Origin: Deltaproteobacteria bacterium
GTDB lineage: Bacteria > Desulfobacterota > Desulfobacteria > Desulfobacterales > Desulfatibacillaceae
Direction: 5' to 3'
Assembly (NCBI GenBank): GCA_019308705.1
Contig: JAFDHW010000141.1
Span: 1-6,656, forward strand
DNA: 6,656 bases
The position numbers were made by a program, and so were the translations under genes. Positions 1 through 5,457 of this stretch are shown in pieces. Each line of letters starts with the position of its first letter. Position 1 is the stretch's first letter. The notes under the pieces are model-generated. The model searched no databases. It saw nothing but the letters and a program-made list of their open reading frames with translations, and was not told the origin of the DNA.

Positions 1-436
1 CCCTGGTGGTGAGCCGGGAAATGTGCTCCATGCCCGCTTCGTTGTCCATGACCACGTAGCGGTAGTTGTCCGTTAAGCGCTCCAGGAAGCGGGTGAGCAA
101 CGTGTTGGCCGCGCAGTAGCAGCCCGCGCCCTCGGGCTGGCCCATGACCACCATGTCGAACCCATCGGCCTCGGACACGGCCTCTTCCATCTTCATCTCG
201 ATGAAAATGTCCTTGGTCATGCCGGACGGCACGTCGCCCTTTTTCATCTGCTCCCGGGCCTCGCCCAGGGTGACGGTGATGGGCAGGCCCAACACCTCGT
301 TCAGGTTGGCGTTGGAATCCGCGTCCACGGCCAGGATGGGCGTTTTTTCCTGCTTCAGCAAATATTTCACAAGAAGCCCGGCAAGGGTGGTTTTTCCGGT
401 TCCGCCCTTTCCGGCCAACGCGATGGTAAGCGGCAT
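1..436 (-). CDS. cooC: CooC/AcsF-like nickel-insertion ATPase for CO dehydrogenase/acetyl-CoA synthase (partial, N-terminal 145 codons)
   Basis: The reverse strand reads from an ATG at 436 and stays open to the window edge, so the C-terminal part is missing. The product is a MinD/NifH-type P-loop ATPase. It has a deviant Walker A at residues 10-16 (KGGTGKT, signature lysine K10), a switch I-like DADSNANLNE at 38-47, the sequence GQPEGAGCYCAAN at 99-111 with a CXC pair (C106, C108), and DNEAGMEHISR at 131-141. In the CooC family the CXC pair binds metal at the dimer interface, and ATP hydrolysis supports nickel insertion into the C-cluster of CO dehydrogenase; AcsF does the same for acetyl-CoA synthase. 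Both motifs together exclude plain MinD or ParA. The start has a GGAAAGGA-type ribosome site about 8 bases upstream. The gene is divergent from thiC, and its downstream partners (cooS or acs genes would be expected) lie outside the window. CooC and AcsF cannot be told apart from this fragment. Confidence 0.88.
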   Translation of the reverse strand, partial: MPLTIALAGKGGTGKTTLAGLLVKYLLKQEKTPILAVDADSNANLNEVLGLPITVTLGEAREQMKKGDVPSGMTKDIFIEMKMEEAVSEADGFDMVVMGQPEGAGCYCAANTLLTRFLERLTDNYRYVVMDNEAGMEHISRLTTR

Positions 437-466
437 GAGTCAATCCTTTCCGATGGTTTGATGCGG

Positions 467-484
467 CCCGCAAACGCCTGCGGG
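467..484 (-). other. Perfect 6-bp inverted repeat in the leader of the cooC-like gene
   Basis: CCCGCA and TGCGGG flank a 6-base loop, about 30 bases upstream of the cooC-like start. On the minus strand it would form a short GC-rich hairpin in the 5' untranslated region. It is not followed by a T run on that strand, so it does not look like a terminator. On the plus strand it is followed by A6T3, also not a terminator. It could be a leader hairpin, an operator for a dimeric regulator, or chance. Confidence 0.35.
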
Positions 485-538
485 AAAAAATTTACGGTAG
501 GCCAGGGCAACGGATCCGTCAAGGTGCAAACACCCGCA

Positions 539-567
539 TTGACGGCAAGCCGGCAAGGGGATAAGTT
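539..567 (+). promoter_or_regulatory. Candidate sigma70-type promoter for the TPP riboswitch-thiC transcript
   Basis: A near-consensus -35 box TTGACG (539-544) is followed, after 17 bases, by a weak -10 hexamer TAAGTT (562-567). Transcription would start near 573-575, which is exactly where the 5' strand of riboswitch stem P1 begins (574). That fit supports the call, although the -10 box matches consensus in only three positions. Confidence 0.45.
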
Positions 568-573
568 CTTTTT

Positions 574-662
574 GCCCGTGGGGGTGTCTTGGACTGAGAG
601 TCCGCAAGGTGCGGACAACCCTTGGAACCTGATCAGGATCATGCCTGCGAAGGGAAATGGGC
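574..662 (+). ncRNA. TPP riboswitch aptamer (THI element)
   Basis: The leader of thiC carries the conserved landmarks of the thiamine pyrophosphate aptamer in the right order. These are GGGGGTGT (580-587), CTGAGA (594-599), ACCC followed by TTGGAACCTGATCAGG (618-637), and ATGCCTGCGAAGGGA (641-655). The P1 closing stem is visible: GCCCGT (574-579) pairs with ATGGGC (657-662), with one G-U. The variable P3 arm is a perfect hairpin, TCCGC (601-605) with GCGGA (611-615). TPP riboswitches bind TPP with a two-armed fold and turn down thiamine synthesis genes. One small deviation is TCATGCC where TAATACC is the usual core. An intrinsic terminator follows 23 bases after P1, so control is probably by transcription termination. 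Confidence 0.95.
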
Positions 663-685
663 GCGGATAAAGGGCTTTTTATTCG

Positions 686-711
686 TGCCGCTCCTTTGGG
701 GCGGCATTTTT
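686..711 (+). terminator. Intrinsic terminator, expression platform of the TPP riboswitch
   Basis: TGCCGCTCC (686-694) pairs with GGGGCGGCA (698-706) across a 3-base loop, giving a 9-bp GC-rich stem with one U-G pair. TTTTT (707-711) follows, then GTTT. It lies between the TPP aptamer and the thiC ribosome site, the expected place for a ligand-controlled terminator. A possible competing antiterminator is GCGG (663-666) with CCGC (688-691), enclosing ATAAA (667-671) with TTTAT (678-682). This would use half of the terminator stem and directly follows P1, but it is an inference from pairing by eye. Confidence 0.85.
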
Positions 712-732
712 GTTTGCAGGAAGGACAAGGCC

Positions 733-2025
733 ATGACCCAACTTACGGAAGCACGCAAGGGAACCATCACCCAGGCCATGGAGCAGGCGGCGGCCCACGA
801 GGGGCGCGACCCGCGCCTGGTGGCCGAGCGGGTGGCGCGAGGCGTGGCGGTGATCCCCAAGAACAAGGCGCGGGACTTTCCCGCCCGGGTCATCGGCCAG
901 GGGTTTTTGACCAAGGTGAACGCCAACATCGGCACGTCCCTTTCCCGCACCGTGGTGGAGGAGGAAAGGGACAAGCTTTCCGCGGCCGTGGATGCGGGCG
1001 CAGACGCGGTCATGGACCTTTCCACCGGCGGCGACCTCCACGACATCCTGGCCATGGTGCTGAAGGAATCGCCCGTCATGGTGGGCACCGTGCCCCTGTA
1101 CGGCGTGGCCAGTCAACTGGCGGCCCAGGGCAAGGAGGTCTGGGAGTTCACCGCGGACGGAATCCTGGAGGAGATCCAGACCCAGGCGGAGATGGGCGTG
1201 GATTTTATCACCGTGCACTGCGGGGTCACGGAAAAGGCGCTGAAGGTCCTTTCCGGGTGCGGGCGGATCATGGGCATGGTTTCCCGGGGCGGCAGCCTTA
1301 CCGCCGAGTGGATGGAGAAAACCGGGCGGGAGAACCCGCTCTACGAGAGGTTCGACGACCTTTTGGACATCGCCCGGGCCCACGACGTGACCTTGAGCCT
1401 GGGCGACGGGCTTCGGCCCGGGGCCATCCACGACGCCGAGGACCGGGCCCAGGTCCAGGAACTTCTCACCCTGGGAACCCTGGTGGGCCGGGCCAGGGAC
1501 GCCGGGGTGCAGGTGATGGTGGAAGGCCCGGGCCACGTGCCCTTGTCCCGCATCGCCGCGGACGTGAAAATGCAGAAGCGGCTGTGCGACAACGCGCCCT
1601 ATTACGTTCTGGGGCCGCTTCCCACGGACGTGGCCCCGGGGTGGGACCACCTGGTGGGGGCCATCGGCGGGGCCCTGGCCGCGGCAGCGGGCGTGGATTT
1701 CCTCTGCTACGTCACCCCGGCGGAGCATTTGTGCCTGCCCACGGCCAAGGACGTGCGCGACGGCGTGCTGGCCTCGCGCATCGCCGCGCACATCGGAGAC
1801 CTGGAAAAGGGTGTGCCCGGGGCCGCAGACCGGGACCGAAAGATGTCCGAAGCGCGCAGGGCGTTCGACTGGGAAACCATGTTCCGGCTGGCCCTGGACC
1901 CGCAAACCGCCCGCTCCCGCCGTGCCGGCTCCGAGGACCGTGACCGGGAGGTGTGCACCATGTGCGGGGATTTATGCGCGCTGAAGACCTTTGACCGGGC
2001 GTTTCCCTGCGACAAGGAGAAGTAA
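733..2025 (+). CDS. thiC: Phosphomethylpyrimidine synthase ThiC (short form, 430 aa)
   Basis: ThiC is a radical SAM-type [4Fe-4S] enzyme that rearranges aminoimidazole ribotide into HMP phosphate, the pyrimidine half of thiamine. Family landmarks are present: VNANIGTS (62-69), VMDLSTGGDL (93-102), GTVPLYG (118-124), SRGGS (184-188), SLGDGLRPG (222-230), MVEGPGHVPL (262-271, zinc-ligand candidate H268), GPLPTDVAPGWDH (294-306), and LCYVTPAEHLCLP (324-336, zinc-ligand candidate H332). A C-terminal cysteine cluster sits at C408, C411 and C415. The length matches short ThiC proteins, which lack the long N-terminal domain of the roughly 600-residue forms. The ATG at 733 is chosen because AGGAAGG (718-724) lies 8 bases upstream. 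Earlier in-frame codons fall inside the riboswitch. The cluster is CX2CX3C rather than the textbook CX2CX4C. The paralogue BzaF (5-hydroxybenzimidazole synthase) is similar in size, but the TPP riboswitch argues strongly for ThiC. The gene is monocistronic here, because the next gene converges on it. Confidence 0.94.
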   Translation: MTQLTEARKGTITQAMEQAAAHEGRDPRLVAERVARGVAVIPKNKARDFPARVIGQGFLTKVNANIGTSLSRTVVEEERDKLSAAVDAGADAVMDLSTGGDLHDILAMVLKESPVMVGTVPLYGVASQLAAQGKEVWEFTADGILEEIQTQAEMGVDFITVHCGVTEKALKVLSGCGRIMGMVSRGGSLTAEWMEKTGRENPLYERFDDLLDIARAHDVTLSLGDGLRPGAIHDAEDRAQVQELLTLGTLVGRARDAGVQVMVEGPGHVPLSRIAADVKMQKRLCDNAPYYVLGPLPTDVAPGWDHLVGAIGGALAAAAGVDFLCYVTPAEHLCLPTAKDVRDGVLASRIAAHIGDLEKGVPGAADRDRKMSEARRAFDWETMFRLALDPQTARSRRAGSEDRDREVCTMCGDLCALKTFDRAFPCDKEK

Positions 2026-2028
2026 GGC

Positions 2029-2850
2029 TCACTTGCGATAGATGCTGGGCTGGACGTAGGTGAAGGCGTGGCGGATGGGGGCCAGGCTCTCGGAGTGACC
2101 GATGAACAGATGCCCGCCGGGCTTCAGGGAAGCGTGGAACCGGCCCACCAGCTTTTCCTGGGTCTTCTTGTCAAAATAGATCATCACGTTGCAGCAGAAG
2201 ATGGCGTCAAAGAGCTGGGTGATCTCCCAATCCTCCATGAGGTTCTGGTGCCTGAAGGTCACCATGCGCCTCACCTGGTCCTTGACCAGGTACAAGCCTT
2301 CGTTGTTCCCCACCCCCCGTTTGAAGTAGCGCCTTTGCTTGATGACCGGAAAGTCCGCGATGCGGCTGGCCGGGTACACCCCCGCCTTGGCCTCCTCCAG
2401 GACGGCCGTGGAGATGTCCGTGGCGAACACCCGGGCGAACCGGCGACGGCGGCCCCGGAAGTTCTCCAGGATGTGGATGGCCAGGCTGTAGGGCTCCTCC
2501 CCGGAAGAGCACCCCGCGGACCAGAAGCGCAAATGCACGGCGCGCCCCGGATCCGAAAACCGGCTGTACACCTCCCGCTCCAGGAAGTCGAAGTGGCTCT
2601 TTTCCCGGAAAAAGCTGGTCTTGTTGGTGCTGATGGCGTTCAGCATGGCCCGTAGTTCGGACCCGTCGTCCCGGATGGCCAGGTAATCGCAGTAATCGTC
2701 GAAGGTTTCCGCCCCCACGGCCCGCAGCCGGTTGCACAGGCGCGAGCGCACCAGTTCCATCTTGCCCTCGTGCAGGTTGATCCCGCTCTTGGACTGCACC
2801 AGGGACCGCAACCGGGCGAAGTTTTTCTTGTTCAAGCTCCCTGCGTTCAC
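2029..2850 (-). CDS. cheR: CheR-type protein-glutamate O-methyltransferase (273 aa)
   Basis: CheR transfers methyl groups from S-adenosylmethionine to glutamates of chemoreceptor signalling domains in the cytoplasm. An N-terminal helical domain (about residues 5-75) precedes the methyltransferase domain. That domain shows STNKTSFFRE (74-83), WSAGCSSGEEPYSLAI (110-125, SAM motif I), FATDIS (142-147), a FRHQNLME segment (199-206), FDAIFCCNVMIYFD (214-227) and the C-terminal LKPGGHLFIGHSES (242-255). Normal length is about 270-290 residues, so it appears complete. The GTG start at 2850 overlaps the TGA of the amidohydrolase as GTGA and has GGGGAGG about 8 bases upstream. The longer in-frame reading (to 2913) lies wholly inside the upstream gene. 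Most CheR proteins have Arg between the Cys and Asn of CRNV; here it is Cys (C220). No receptor, cheB or cheA is in view, so its target is unknown and a non-chemotaxis signalling role is possible. Confidence 0.92.
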   Translation of the reverse strand: MNAGSLNKKNFARLRSLVQSKSGINLHEGKMELVRSRLCNRLRAVGAETFDDYCDYLAIRDDGSELRAMLNAISTNKTSFFREKSHFDFLEREVYSRFSDPGRAVHLRFWSAGCSSGEEPYSLAIHILENFRGRRRRFARVFATDISTAVLEEAKAGVYPASRIADFPVIKQRRYFKRGVGNNEGLYLVKDQVRRMVTFRHQNLMEDWEITQLFDAIFCCNVMIYFDKKTQEKLVGRFHASLKPGGHLFIGHSESLAPIRHAFTYVQPSIYRK

Positions 2851-3698
2851 GACCCATCCTCCCCGTCGTCCCGGCAATGGTTCGTTCCGATGAGCCTTGC
2901 CGCGTTTTCCCAAAACACCCGGCGGTAGAAGCTCTCCGGCAGGTCCATGGACAGCAGGTTGTCGATCTCCGCTTCGCGGGGAAAGATGAGGTTGGGAAAA
3001 TCAGACCCGTACACGACGCGGTCCTCCCGTTGGGCCAGGGCTTCGGGACCCTGGTCAAAGGAAATCCCGGGCATGAAGCTGAAGGAGGTGTCCAGGACCA
3101 GGTTGGGATACGCGTCCACGATCTCAAGGAACCGGGCGTATTCCAGCCCGCCCATGTGGGCCACGTTGGCGGGCAGGGCCGGGTAACGCTCCATGAGCCG
3201 CACAAACGGCTTCGCGCCCACAAAAGGGTTTCCCAGGGGGCCGGTTCCGGTGTGAAACAATATGCGCTTGTTGTGTTCCTGCACCATTTCATACATGGGA
3301 AACAGGCGCTCGTCATCCGGGTAAAAGCACTGGACAAGAAGCTGTAGCTTGAAGCCGAGAATTTTTGGGTTTTGCAACAAATCCGCAGCCATTTCCAGCG
3401 CATCATCATCAGCAGGATGGTAGGCCGCAAAACAATAAACGTTTTCGTACTGTTCGATGACTTTATTGTTCCATTCATTGAGCCATTTTGCCACACCGGG
3501 CTTGTGCGCATAATTGGAATATACGATCAGTTCAATATCATGTTGGTGGAGATAATCGATACATTCCCGGTAATACATTTTGTGGATCACGTCCCAGCCA
3601 TAGTCGGTCACAAAATGTTTCCAGATAGCATCGAACATTTTGTCCGGGAAAAGATGGACGTGAAAATCCGCGAGTTTTGGAGGAAGCTTGGACGGCAC
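2847..3698 (-). CDS. Amidohydrolase-family (amidohydrolase_2 type) metal-dependent hydrolase, 283 aa
   Basis: This is a cytoplasmic TIM-barrel metal hydrolase of the amidohydrolase superfamily; the substrate cannot be told from sequence. Visible landmarks are the N-terminal metal pair FHVHLFPD (12-19, H13 and H15), a GFKLQ strand (115-119), FHTGTGP (148-154, H149), AHMGG (180-184, H181), and the YGSDFP strand (230-235) with catalytic Asp D233. Length is typical for compact members, which include decarboxylases and lactone or ester hydrolases. No signal peptide or membrane segment is seen. The GTG at 3698 is preferred: AGGAG (plus-strand 3707-3711) lies 8 bases upstream, whereas the earlier GTG at 3725 sits at the predicted transcription start. 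The 3' end overlaps cheR by 4 bases, so the two genes are probably translationally coupled. The 5' half (about 3361-3660) is about 43% GC while the rest is about 60%, which hints at mosaic origin. Confidence 0.87.
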   Translation of the reverse strand: MPSKLPPKLADFHVHLFPDKMFDAIWKHFVTDYGWDVIHKMYYRECIDYLHQHDIELIVYSNYAHKPGVAKWLNEWNNKVIEQYENVYCFAAYHPADDDALEMAADLLQNPKILGFKLQLLVQCFYPDDERLFPMYEMVQEHNKRILFHTGTGPLGNPFVGAKPFVRLMERYPALPANVAHMGGLEYARFLEIVDAYPNLVLDTSFSFMPGISFDQGPEALAQREDRVVYGSDFPNLIFPREAEIDNLLSMDLPESFYRRVFWENAARLIGTNHCRDDGEDGS

Positions 3699-3730
3699 TG
3701 CGGTGTCTCCTGAAAATCTATGCACCGTCG

Positions 3731-3759
3731 AAAATAAAAGGCCGCGGCAAGAAGGTCAA
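3731..3759 (-). promoter_or_regulatory. Candidate sigma70 promoter for the amidohydrolase-cheR unit
   Basis: On the minus strand TTGACC (plus positions 3754-3759) and TATTTT (3731-3736) are separated by exactly 17 bases. Transcription would start near 3724, about 25 bases before the chosen GTG start at 3698 and upstream of its AGGAG site. Both hexamers are close to consensus and the location suits the divergent layout. Confidence 0.55.
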
Positions 3760-3889
3760 GGCTAAACACCTAGCTTGTCTCCTGTGAGCAACTTGTAAAA
3801 ACCCGGGGAAGATGGTAGGTTGCCTTGTCAAAGCCGCGATCCGACGCACAAGGGGGTCAACAAGGGGTATGTTGGAAGAAAATCCGGGC

Positions 3890-3924
3890 AAAACACCAAA
3901 CAGACCGCCCTGTTTCGGCGTTTT
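3890..3924 (+). promoter_or_regulatory. Imperfect hairpin immediately before the ribosome site of the small Cys-rich gene
   Basis: AAACAG (3898-3903) pairs with CTGTTT (3910-3915) over a 6-base loop. The stem extends, after a bulged C and one mismatch, through CC/GG and AAAAC/GTTTT (3890-3894 with 3920-3924). The strong ribosome site AGAGGAGG begins at 3925, directly at the foot of the stem. It may modulate translation or stabilise the 5' end of the message. A terminator is less likely because the T run is part of the stem. Confidence 0.35.
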
Positions 3925-3940
3925 AGAGGAGGTTTTTCCC

Positions 3941-4222
3941 ATGGGCACCCGCGGACTGCGGGAATCCCCTGAACGCTGCATGGCCTGCGAACACAAGACC
4001 CGCTGCTTGAAAGCCGCCATGGACACGGAACAGTCCTTGGATTTTAAGGAAGAACGGTTAAAAGACGCCCAGAACGCCGGGTTGATCGGCTTCTGGAGCC
4101 GCTGGTCCCGGAAAAAAGCCCTCCACACCAAGCGCCGGGCCGCCTGTGAAAAGGGAAGCGACAAACTCTCGAATGCGAACGCCGATCCTTGCAATGGATC
4201 TAGTCTGGAACGCTGCAAATGA
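3941..4222 (+). CDS. Small Cys-rich protein of unknown function, coupled to pgk (93 aa)
   Basis: I do not recognise this gene. The start at ATG 3941 has an excellent AGAGGAGG site (3925-3932) 8 bases upstream. An in-frame ATG at 3869 would add 24 residues but has a badly spaced site. The stop overlaps the pgk start as ATGA, so translation of the two is probably coupled. The product begins with a compact cysteine motif CX2CX5C (C13, C16, C22 in [17 protein letters not shown]). A charged helix follows, then a basic aromatic patch [10 protein letters not shown] (50-59). Three more cysteines lie toward the C terminus (C69, C84, C92). There is no signal peptide or membrane segment. The first cluster could hold zinc or an Fe-S centre, or serve as a thiol switch; this is inference. 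Its place ahead of pgk suggests co-expression with central carbon metabolism, not a proven link. Confidence 0.75.
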   Translation: MGTRGLRESPERCMACEHKTRCLKAAMDTEQSLDFKEERLKDAQNAGLIGFWSRWSRKKALHTKRRAACEKGSDKLSNANADPCNGSSLERCK

Positions 4223-5412
4223 AAACCATCAAAGACGTTGCCTTGAGCGGAAAACGGGTTCTGATCCGGGTGGATATGAACGTGCCCCTGGACGACCACC
4301 AGAACATCACGGACGACACGCGCATCCGGTCGGTCCTGCCCACCATCAACTACGCCCTGGACGAAAACGCCAAGGTCATCATCGCCAGCCACATGGGCCG
4401 GCCCAAGGGAAAACGGGTGGAGGAACTCTCCCTTGCCCCCGTGGCCAAGCGGCTTTCCCGGCTCCTGAAAAAAGACGTGCAACTGGCGCCGGACTGCGTG
4501 GGCGAGGAAACCCTTGCCCTGGTGAACAACATGCAGGACGGGGACGTGGTCCTTCTGGAGAACCTGCGGTTCCATTCCGGGGAGACGGACAACGACGACG
4601 CCTTTGCCAAGAAACTGGCCGGCCTGTGCGACGTTTACGTGAATGACGCCTTTGCCGTGGCGCACCGCAAAAACGCCTCGGTGGTGACCATCACCAACCA
4701 CGTGGACGTATGCGTGGCGGGGTTTTTGCTCCATTCCGAGCTCTCGTACTTCCGCAGCGCCTTGGAAAACCCCGCCCGGCCCCTGGTGGCCATCATCGGC
4801 GGGGCCAAGGTCTCCTCCAAGCTGGGCGCCCTGGAAAACATGCTCCACCACGTGGACAAGTTCGTCATCGGCGGCGCCATGGCCAACACGTTCCTGAAAT
4901 CCGTGGATTACGACGTGGGCAAGTCCTTGGTGGAAAACGACCTGTTGTGGGCGGCCCGGTCCCTGATGAAAAAGGCCGCCCAGAACGACATCTCCTTTTA
5001 CATCCCCGTGGATGCCGTGGTGGCGGACCGCTTCGACCCCAAGGCGGAAACCAAGATCGTGCCCATCCGGGAAGTGCCGCCCGAGTGGATGATCATGGAC
5101 ATCGGCCCGGCCACCAGCCTGCTCTACTCCGAGGTCTTGGCCTCGGCCAAGACCATCATCTGGAACGGCCCCATGGGCGTGTTTGAAATGGACGCCTTTT
5201 CCCGCGGCACCATGGCCATGGTGAACTACGTGGCCAATTCCTACGCGCTCACCATCGTGGGCGGCGGCGACACGGACGTGGCCATTCACCGCGCCGGGGA
5301 AAGCCACCGCATCACCTACATCTCCACGGGCGGCGGAGCGTTCCTGGCCCTCATGGAGGGAAAGACCCTCCCCGGCGTGGCGGTCCTGGAAAAGGCGGAC
5401 AAGAAAAAGTAA
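4219..5412 (+). CDS. pgk: Phosphoglycerate kinase (397 aa)
   Basis: The enzyme interconverts 1,3-bisphosphoglycerate plus ADP and 3-phosphoglycerate plus ATP in glycolysis and gluconeogenesis in the cytoplasm. The full two-domain protein is present at normal length. N-terminal substrate site: RVDMNVPLD (17-25, D19 and N21), TRIR (34-37), SHMGRPKG (57-64, H58 and R61), [10 protein letters not shown] (113-122, R117) and [11 protein letters not shown] (140-150, R150). C-terminal nucleotide domain: [18 protein letters not shown] (192-209, K197 and K201), [10 protein letters not shown] (217-226), DIGPATS (294-300), WNGPMGVFE (315-323), VGGGDT (347-352) and [13 protein letters not shown] (369-381). 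The segment around [12 protein letters not shown] differs slightly from the usual AFGTAHRAHAS but keeps the arginine. The ribosome site is weak (GGAA, 9 bases before ATG), consistent with coupling through the ATGA overlap with the preceding small gene. It is followed at once by an unknown gene in the same frame. Confidence 0.96.
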   Translation: MKTIKDVALSGKRVLIRVDMNVPLDDHQNITDDTRIRSVLPTINYALDENAKVIIASHMGRPKGKRVEELSLAPVAKRLSRLLKKDVQLAPDCVGEETLALVNNMQDGDVVLLENLRFHSGETDNDDAFAKKLAGLCDVYVNDAFAVAHRKNASVVTITNHVDVCVAGFLLHSELSYFRSALENPARPLVAIIGGAKVSSKLGALENMLHHVDKFVIGGAMANTFLKSVDYDVGKSLVENDLLWAARSLMKKAAQNDISFYIPVDAVVADRFDPKAETKIVPIREVPPEWMIMDIGPATSLLYSEVLASAKTIIWNGPMGVFEMDAFSRGTMAMVNYVANSYALTIVGGGDTDVAIHRAGESHRITYISTGGGAFLALMEGKTLPGVAVLEKADKKK

Positions 5413-5457
5413 GCCCCCTCATCCTTGGAATCGGCTTTAGAAGCGGAAGCGGACAGC

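Noticed and set aside
144..461. Plus-strand 105-codon open frame near the left edge
   Set aside because: It is antisense to the clear CooC-like reading on the minus strand.
467..484. Inverted repeat as a terminator
   Set aside because: There is no T run on the 3' side of either strand.
458..670. Plus-strand 70-codon open frame upstream of thiC
   Set aside because: It runs through the promoter and the TPP aptamer and has no support as a protein.
622..732. Longer thiC reading starting at TTG 622
   Set aside because: It would translate the TPP aptamer and the terminator; the ATG at 733 has a proper ribosome site.
657..1943. Long open frames on both strands over thiC
   Set aside because: They are low-complexity Gly/Arg/His-rich translations of alternative frames of thiC, which itself is certain.
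733..2025. BzaF (5-hydroxybenzimidazole synthase) instead of ThiC
   Set aside because: The paralogue is usually tied to cobalamin biosynthesis control, while this gene sits behind a TPP riboswitch.
2851..2913. N-terminal extension of cheR to 2913
   Set aside because: It lies wholly inside the amidohydrolase gene; the GTG at 2850 with GGGGAGG upstream fits the family length.
3699..3725. GTG at 3725 as start of the amidohydrolase
   Set aside because: It coincides with the predicted transcription start and has no ribosome site, whereas GTG 3698 has AGGAG at good spacing.
3791..3819. Plus-strand promoter TTGTAA with TAGGTT for the pgk unit
   Set aside because: The -10 hexamer is too weak to support; the promoter of this unit remains unidentified, probably in 3726-3890.
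3718..5307. Long minus-strand open frame (529 codons) opposite pgk
   Set aside because: It is a shadow of the high-GC pgk gene, rich in His, Gly and Val from antisense codons, and shows no protein family features.
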